A DNA stretch of 37,441 nucleotides from an uncultured Eubacteriales bacterium (GTDB taxonomy: Bacteria; Bacillota_A; Clostridia; Christensenellales; Aristaeellaceae), in assembly GCA_902775835.1 (NCBI GenBank), contig CACYNZ010000001.1, positions 1-37,441 of the forward strand, in the 5' to 3' direction. Each line of letters opens with the position of its first letter. Position 1 is the first letter of the stretch. Below are positions 33,012-37,441 of this stretch, one piece after another. The translations under genes were made by a program, and so were the position numbers. The notes beneath the pieces are model-generated. The model was not told the DNA's origin. It ran no database searches and saw nothing but the letters and a program-made list of their open reading frames with translations.

Positions 33012-34016
33012 TTACAGATCCGTGCACCCGGTAATGACGCCGTCCTCATCCCAGAGGTCATGCCAGTCTCCCGCACCCGGCCACAGGAAGACCTGACCTT
33101 TGACCAGGCGGTTGCCGCGCTCAAGAGAGGCGATCACCGACATTTCCTCGTCCGTCAGCTTCTCCCCAACCGCGGCGCGCAGGTTCATCTCATAATGATG
33201 CACAGAGAAGGGAATCGGCAGCTGTCCACGCTGCAGCGACCACTTCAGGCAGATTTCCGCCGGATGGCAGCCATGCTTTTCGGCGATGGCCATCAGCTCC
33301 GGCATATGCATGTCATCCAGGTCTTCCGGCAGAATATCCCGCTCCGGGCGTCTTGGCGAGCCAAGCGGCATATAGGCAATGGGCAGAATGTTCTTCTTTT
33401 TCAGATAGTCCACCAGTTCCCGCTGCTGAAAGCAGGGATGCAGTTCCGACTCGCAGGCCGCCGGCGGAATCCGCAGCCTGGGAAGCACCGCTTCCAGTTT
33501 CGGAATCGTCATATTGGAGATGCCGATGCACCGGACCAGTCCCGCATCCACAAGCTCTTCAATCTGGCGGTAGGTATCCACAAACTCCTCCACAGAGAAG
33601 GGTCTGGAATCCGGATTCCGGGAATTCACGTCGCAGAACGGCGCATGGTAGTTTGGGAAAGGCCAGTGAATGAAGAGCATGTCCAGATACCCGCATCTGA
33701 GATCTGCAATGGATTTCCGGCAGGAAGCCGCCACATCCCTGTGCATGTCGTTCCAGACCTTGGACATGATAAACAAATCGCTTCGCTGAACCACGCCTTC
33801 CTCCACGGCTTCCTGGAAGGCCGCTCCGATCTGCGCCTCGTTGCCGTAGCACGCGGCGCAGTCAAACAGGCGCCAGCCTGTGCGCAGAGCGCCGGCCACA
33901 GCGCCGGCCACTTCATCGGGTGTCACGCGGTCAGAGCCGAATGTGCCCATGCCGATGGCGGGAATGGTCAGACCATTGTTCAGAGTAAACACCGGAACCG
34001 TATGCGGATCCACCAT
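33012..34016 (-). CDS. aldo/keto reductase
   Basis: 334-residue NAD(P)H-dependent oxidoreductase of the aldo/keto reductase superfamily (TIM barrel, cytoplasm). The catalytic tetrad is present: D52 and Y57 in LFDCAACYGNE, K86 in MSKVWND and H117 in FIHWPF. The cofactor-binding half includes GISNMTIPKLEAVL and the C-terminal PIPFSVHHYEMNLRAA. AGGAGG lies 7 bases before ATG 34016. It follows the alcohol dehydrogenase gene by 33 bases and probably shares its transcript. The pair may interconvert a sugar acid or sugar alcohol, for example from galacturonate or galactose breakdown, given the neighbouring hydrolases; the exact substrate is not deducible. Confidence 0.93.
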   Translation of the reverse strand: MVDPHTVPVFTLNNGLTIPAIGMGTFGSDRVTPDEVAGAVAGALRTGWRLFDCAACYGNEAQIGAAFQEAVEEGVVQRSDLFIMSKVWNDMHRDVAASCRKSIADLRCGYLDMLFIHWPFPNYHAPFCDVNSRNPDSRPFSVEEFVDTYRQIEELVDAGLVRCIGISNMTIPKLEAVLPRLRIPPAACESELHPCFQQRELVDYLKKKNILPIAYMPLGSPRRPERDILPEDLDDMHMPELMAIAEKHGCHPAEICLKWSLQRGQLPIPFSVHHYEMNLRAAVGEKLTDEEMSVIASLERGNRLVKGQVFLWPGAGDWHDLWDEDGVITGCTDL

Positions 34017-34049
34017 ATCCGTTCCTCCTTATCTGTCAGAAAAGCCTGT

Positions 34050-35111
34050 TCAGTCCGGGAATATGACCGCCACCTTGCCGCACTTGCCGGAGGCCATGAG
34101 CCGATAGGCCTCGTCTGCATCCTTCAGCTCGAACCGGTGCGTGATCAGCTGATCGGGATGGATGCCCCAGCGCACCAGATGCTCCACCAGCTCCTCCATG
34201 CGCCAGAGGGACGTAACCCAGCTGCCATAGATGCTCTTCTGTCCATGCATGATATCCGGAGAGGGAGAGAAGGTGACGTCGCCGCCCTCGCCTACCATGG
34301 CCATCTTGCCCCATTCCCGCGTGCAGCGGATCGCCATGGCCCGGGCCTCATTGTTCGCCGAGCAGTCAATGGTGCGCTCGCAGCCATAGCCGTCCGTCAG
34401 GTCCATAATGGCCTTTTCACAGGCTTCCACATCCGTGGAGTCAAGCACATGATCGGCAAGCCCGAGATCCTTCGCCAGCTGCAGCCGGTCCGCATTGATA
34501 TCCGTACCGATGGTCATATCGCATCCCATAGCCTTGGCCAGCATCAGGGTGGCAAGGCCCACAGGTCCAAGTCCGGTCACCAGCACCCGGTCATTGCCGG
34601 AAACCCCGATTTTCATCAGTGCCTCATAGCAGGTGCCGAACCCGCAGGCAACCTGTGCGCCGTCCTCATAGGACAGCTCGTCCGGCAGCGCAATCAGGTC
34701 CTTCTCATCGCAGAGAATGTACGGCGCCATGCCGCCGTTGCGCTGCCAGCCGTAGGCGGCACGGAATCTGCTCTTGCAGGAAATATAGTATCCGCGCCGG
34801 CAGTCATAGCACACGCCGCAGCCGGAGATATGATAGACAATCACCCGGTCGCCTTTCTTGAAGCGCTTCAGGCCCTCGCCTTCCTCCACAATGATCCCGC
34901 AGGGCTCATGACCGGCAATCATGCCCGGCTGATAACCCTCCGGACCTTTTCCCACATGCGCGCGGTAAATGCAGCGGATATCCGATCCGCAGATGGTGGA
35001 CGCCTTGGTCTTGACCACGACCTGGCCATGTCCCGGTACAGGCATGTCAAACTCTTTCAGCTCTACCGTGCTGTTCCCAGGCAGAATGGCACCCAGAATC
35101 TTTTTGTTCAT
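34050..35111 (-). CDS. zinc-dependent medium-chain alcohol dehydrogenase
   Basis: 353-residue dehydrogenase of the MDR superfamily (threonine/sorbitol/erythritol dehydrogenase-like). Catalytic zinc ligands C41 (ICGSD) and H68-E69 (AGHEP) and the four structural-zinc cysteines C98, C101, C104 and C112 (GCGVCYDCRRGYYISC) are all there. The Rossmann fold has VTGLGPVGLA with an acidic residue in GTDINADRL, which suggests NAD preference. GGAGG lies 8 bases before ATG 35111. It is the first gene of a two-gene unit with the aldo/keto reductase, behind a good promoter at 35190-35218. A role in polyol or sugar-acid metabolism is inferred from context. Confidence 0.93.
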   Translation of the reverse strand: MNKKILGAILPGNSTVELKEFDMPVPGHGQVVVKTKASTICGSDIRCIYRAHVGKGPEGYQPGMIAGHEPCGIIVEEGEGLKRFKKGDRVIVYHISGCGVCYDCRRGYYISCKSRFRAAYGWQRNGGMAPYILCDEKDLIALPDELSYEDGAQVACGFGTCYEALMKIGVSGNDRVLVTGLGPVGLATLMLAKAMGCDMTIGTDINADRLQLAKDLGLADHVLDSTDVEACEKAIMDLTDGYGCERTIDCSANNEARAMAIRCTREWGKMAMVGEGGDVTFSPSPDIMHGQKSIYGSWVTSLWRMEELVEHLVRWGIHPDQLITHRFELKDADEAYRLMASGKCGKVAVIFPD

Positions 35112-35189
35112 ATCATTGTCCTCCCTTTCGGCACTTTCGATACAGATAGGTTTTTATCAGTATTGGAAAACGATCAGACTGTCTTACAA

Positions 35190-35218
35190 AGCATACCAAA
35201 TTCTCAGCTTTCTATCAA
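35190..35218 (-). promoter_or_regulatory. promoter of the dehydrogenase/reductase pair
   Basis: On the minus strand, -35 TTGATA (35218-35213), 17-base spacer, -10 TATGCT (35195-35190), about 79 bases before ATG 35111. Confidence 0.7.
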
Positions 35219-35305
35219 CTGCATACTTCTGCAGAATGAAGATTTACGAAGCAGCTGCCAATGCATCTGACCGCGAAAGCCCGGGAGGTCTGAAAAACGG
35301 CAAAG

Positions 35306-35334
35306 AAAAACCCGGGAGATCACTCTCTCGGGTT
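35306..35334 (-). terminator. terminator after tRNA-Ala(GGC)
   Basis: Arms AACCCG-GGAGA (35309-35319) and TCTCTCGGGTT (35324-35334) pair with one small mismatch, followed by TTTTT on the minus strand, 4 bases past the tRNA CCA end. Confidence 0.8.
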
Positions 35335-35337
35335 TAT

Positions 35338-35413
35338 TGGTGGAGCATAGCGGATTCGAACCGCTGACCCCAACACTGCCAGTGTTGTGCGCTACCAGCT
35401 GCGCTAATGCCCC
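35338..35413 (-). tRNA. tRNA-Ala (anticodon GGC)
   Basis: A complete 76-base tRNA on the minus strand with encoded CCA. Acceptor GGGGCAT/ATGCTCC, D arm GCGC/GCGC, anticodon arm CAACA-CTGGCAG-TGTTG (anticodon GGC, alanine) and T arm AGCGG-TTCGAAT-CCGCT are all formed. It has its own promoter and terminator, so it is a single-gene unit. Confidence 0.97.
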
Positions 35414-35426
35414 GTCAACGTTGCAT

Positions 35427-35455
35427 ATTTTACCACCCGTCTGCCATCTTGTAAA
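35427..35455 (-). promoter_or_regulatory. promoter of tRNA-Ala(GGC)
   Basis: On the minus strand, -35 TTTACA (35455-35450), 17-base spacer, -10 TAAAAT (35432-35427), 13 bases before the tRNA 5' end. Confidence 0.85.
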
Positions 35456-35496
35456 GGGGCATTTGAAAATTTTCTTTCCGCGCGCTTTCCAAAACA

Positions 35497-35516
35497 GGCC
35501 CGGATCGCTCCGGGCC
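35497..35516 (-). terminator. terminator after the radical SAM gene
   Basis: An 8-bp stem GGCCCGGA/TCCGGGCC with loop GCGA on the minus strand, followed by TGTTTT. It lies 32 bases past the stop codon. Confidence 0.78.
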
Positions 35517-35548
35517 CTTGCAATTCAACGGTTCTGCCGCATCGGAGC

Positions 35549-36673
35549 TTACATCAGAAGTTCCCCGACCCGGTATCCCTTCGGCAGAGGCTCTTCCTCC
35601 AGAAAGGTGAATTCCGGATCCTGAAGTACAGGAAGGAAGGCCCATACCGGCACCTCTTCAAACTCGCGGCCGTACACGGTCGATCCGAAGCATCCGCCCT
35701 CATGCTTTTTCCAGTTCAGGTCCCGCGCGCGCTTGGTGCGGTTGCTGCAGTCATGAACGGCAATCTTCCACGCCTCCTCCGAGGCCTCCTTCATCAGGTC
35801 AAGGGACAGCAGCCGGCTCCATACAGGGCTCACATAGCCAAGCCGGGACATGTACAGGTTTTCCCCGGCATAGTTGTCAATATTGTTGGGATTGAGATGC
35901 AGCTCCGCGAGATTCATGAAGGAAATGCCGCTGGAGAGAATTCTATCCTTCTTCTCATGGAACTGCTCAGAAAACTCCGGAGTCATGGGCGTTTCAATGC
36001 CGGTCATGGGCAGAAGACCCGAAGCCGTCTCCATGTTCCGGATCACTACATCCGAGCAGTCCGTGGCCCCGAGATTGAAGCGCAGTTCATCCAGCCCCGC
36101 CTCCGCAAGGCATCTCAGGTTCTCTTCCGTGCACAGCAGTCCGTTGGTATACATATGCTGATACACGCCATGGCGGTGGAACATGGCGATCACATCATAA
36201 TATTTCTCAATCTCCATGAAGGGTTCCAGATAGACATAGGAAATCCCGGAAGGCCTTCCCTGGATTTCCATGGCCATCTCCAGATCCTCTGCCGTATACC
36301 GGCCTCCGCCCACCTCAAACAGATCTTCCCCGATGGGCTCCTGCATGTCCCATTCGCCGTAGTTGTAGCAGAATCTGCACTGGATATTGCAGGTATTGGT
36401 CCTGCGCACTGCGCTGAGGCCCGTGCCCAGCAGGCAGGACCGGCAGCCTCTGGGGAACCGCTCGTCCTCGCCCACATAAAAGGTTCTGCCCTGGAGGGAC
36501 TTCAGGCCGGGAATGGCCCGCATCCGCTGCTCCTGTTCCCATTCCACCCGGCGTTCAATCTGCCGGAGCACCGCATAGACAATCTCCGTCTGTCTGGGAC
36601 TCAGTTCCGCCTCCCCTTCGATCCCCGCAAAAAACTCAAACCAGGCAAGCGCATCCTTCTTGGAAATCTTCAT
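35549..36673 (-). CDS. radical SAM protein of unknown substrate
   Basis: 374-residue radical SAM protein. The cluster motif CX3CX2C is C95, C99, C102 in TNTCNIQCRFCYN. An extra pair C77-R-S-C80 (RGCRSCLLG) precedes it and could help bind a second metal or cluster. The core continues with YVYLEPFMEIEKYYDV, MYTNGLLC and ELRFNLGAT, as in PflA-like and related proteins that start with a helical N-terminal domain (about 1-65). ATG 36673 is chosen because the ATG at 36709 overlaps a TATAAT -10 element. It stands alone, divergent from htpG. I cannot assign the reaction. Confidence 0.85.
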   Translation of the reverse strand: MKISKKDALAWFEFFAGIEGEAELSPRQTEIVYAVLRQIERRVEWEQEQRMRAIPGLKSLQGRTFYVGEDERFPRGCRSCLLGTGLSAVRRTNTCNIQCRFCYNYGEWDMQEPIGEDLFEVGGGRYTAEDLEMAMEIQGRPSGISYVYLEPFMEIEKYYDVIAMFHRHGVYQHMYTNGLLCTEENLRCLAEAGLDELRFNLGATDCSDVVIRNMETASGLLPMTGIETPMTPEFSEQFHEKKDRILSSGISFMNLAELHLNPNNIDNYAGENLYMSRLGYVSPVWSRLLSLDLMKEASEEAWKIAVHDCSNRTKRARDLNWKKHEGGCFGSTVYGREFEEVPVWAFLPVLQDPEFTFLEEEPLPKGYRVGELLM

Positions 36674-36707
36674 ATCCTCCGCGGCACCCCTTTCCTCATG
36701 TGCCTGC

Positions 36708-36713
36708 ATTATA
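36708..36713 (-). promoter_or_regulatory. -10 element for the radical SAM gene
   Basis: A perfect TATAAT on the minus strand, about 35 bases before ATG 36673. The matching -35 is poor (TTCCTT at 17 bases). Confidence 0.5.
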
Positions 36714-36773
36714 ACCGCGATAGCCCCAAAAAGGAACTCCCCATGCCCGCCCGGTATCCCGGGAAAAATTTTG

Positions 36774-36800
36774 TTAGCACTCTCGCCCGGTGAGTGCTAA
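36774..36800. promoter_or_regulatory. CIRCE operator (HrcA binding site)
   Basis: TTAGCACTC (36774-36782), 9 bases, GAGTGCTAA (36792-36800): a perfect match to the CIRCE consensus bound by the heat-shock repressor HrcA. It ends 7 bases before the -35 of the htpG promoter and could also affect the divergent radical SAM gene. Confidence 0.97.
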
Positions 36801-36807
36801 TTTTCCA

Positions 36808-36836
36808 TTGAAAACCCGTCAGCGCTGTGCTAGAAT
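36808..36836 (+). promoter_or_regulatory. htpG promoter
   Basis: -35 TTGAAA (36808-36813), 17-base spacer, -10 TAGAAT (36831-36836), directly downstream of the CIRCE operator and about 55 bases before the start codon. Confidence 0.87.
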
Positions 36837-36890
36837 ACATACCGGCCCTGTGCCGAGTACCCGCCCGAGGGGCGAATGGAGGTTATCTGT

Positions 36891-37441
36891 ATGAACATGG
36901 AAAAAGGCAATGTTTCCATTGATGCCGAAAATATAATGCCGGTGATCAAGCGCTGGCTGTATTCCGACAAGGACATTTTTCTGCGTGAGGTCGTGAGCAA
37001 TGCCTGCGACGCCATCACGAAATTCCGTATGCTGCATCCCGGCACCGAAGAGGAAATGTCGGTCCTGGTCACCGTCAACAAGGATGCCGGGGAAATCCGG
37101 ATCGATGACACCGGCATCGGCATGACCGCCGATGAAGTCAAGAAATATATCAACCAGGTGGCTTTCTCCTCTGCCGCCGAGTTCATGAAGCAGTTCTCCG
37201 AGGGCGAGGAAAAGGGCGACATCATCGGCCATTTCGGTCTCGGCTTCTATTCCGTCTTCATGGTTTCCGACAAGGTCGAAATCGATTCCCTGTCCCATGA
37301 GGAAGGTGCCGAACCCGTGCACTGGGTTTCCGAGGACGGCATGTCCTTTGAAATGGACACCGGCAGCCGCACCACCCACGGCACCACCATCATCCTGCAT
37401 GTGTCCGAGGAAGAAAAGGAATTCCTGGACCTGTACAAGGT
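36891..37441 (+). CDS. htpG: HSP90-family chaperone HtpG, N-terminal part (cut by window edge)
   Basis: The first 183 codons are present; the frame runs off the right edge. The GHKL ATP-binding domain shows YSDKDIFLREVVSNACDAI (family LREL-SNASDA with the metal/ATP Asn), RIDDTGIGMT and GHFGLGFYSVFMV. HtpG is an ATP-dependent cytoplasmic chaperone that refolds proteins under stress. GGAGG (36878-36882) lies 8 bases before ATG 36891. The gene sits behind a perfect CIRCE element and a sigma-A type promoter, so HrcA should repress it at normal temperature. In Bacillus subtilis htpG is not HrcA-controlled, which makes this arrangement of interest. Confidence 0.94.
   Translation, partial: MNMEKGNVSIDAENIMPVIKRWLYSDKDIFLREVVSNACDAITKFRMLHPGTEEEMSVLVTVNKDAGEIRIDDTGIGMTADEVKKYINQVAFSSAAEFMKQFSEGEEKGDIIGHFGLGFYSVFMVSDKVEIDSLSHEEGAEPVHWVSEDGMSFEMDTGSRTTHGTTIILHVSEEEKEFLDLYK

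Noticed and set aside
32916..35270. 784-codon plus-strand frame opposite the dehydrogenase and aldo/keto reductase
   Set aside because: Antisense shadow; both minus-strand genes carry complete catalytic motifs.

Overview
The window looks like chromosomal DNA of an anaerobic, GC-rich Gram-positive bacterium, most likely a gut or rumen Clostridia-type Firmicute. The basis is: strong AGGAGG-type ribosome binding sites with GTG/TTG starts, a perfect CIRCE heat-shock operator, an IPKTG (LPXTG-type) cell-wall sorting signal, an oxygen-sensitive class III ribonucleotide reductase with its activase, and plant cell-wall glycoside hydrolases. I see no mobile element, phage gene or CRISPR array. The species cannot be named from the sequence.

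Layout. 1-49 is a truncated tRNA-Ala(CGC) on the minus strand. It is preceded by about 360 bases with no intact gene but many hairpins and two tRNA-5'-half look-alikes, behind a good promoter, and by a small frame-disrupted ORF. 741-7071 (minus) is a tight seven-gene operon: phosphodiester glycosidase, small membrane protein, secreted beta-helix-like carbohydrate-binding protein, VTC-type polyphosphate polymerase, DUF4956 membrane protein, OmpR-type regulator and histidine kinase. Direct TTTAAGG repeats lie at its promoter. 7227-8492 is an M24 peptidase (minus) and 8646-9233 a small secreted protein (plus). 9448-11739 (plus) is a polar amino acid ABC transporter (binding protein, permease, ATPase) with a terminator after the binding-protein gene. 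11818-13233 is an M20 amidohydrolase (minus). 13434-23168 (minus) is a single giant gene of about 3,240 codons for a wall-anchored, multi-domain pilin/adhesin-like surface protein.

23565-26781 (plus) holds nrdG and nrdD; NrdD carries a fused C-terminal redoxin with a CPNC motif. 26838-27758 is a GH88/GH105-like hydrolase (plus). 27823-29216 (minus) is queH followed by a regulator with three XRE helix-turn-helix domains. 29299-32725 (minus) is a GH36-GH28 operon, and 33012-35111 (minus) a Zn-dependent alcohol dehydrogenase plus aldo/keto reductase pair; with the GH105-like gene these suggest use of pectin or galactoside material. 35338-35413 is a complete tRNA-Ala(GGC), 35549-36673 a radical SAM protein, and 36891 to the right edge the start of htpG under a perfect CIRCE operator.

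The most unusual parts are the polyphosphate/beta-helix/glycosidase/two-component operon, the structured tRNA-like region at the left end, the giant surface protein, the NrdD-redoxin fusion and the triple-XRE regulator. All functional statements come from reading translated motifs by eye; no database search was run.
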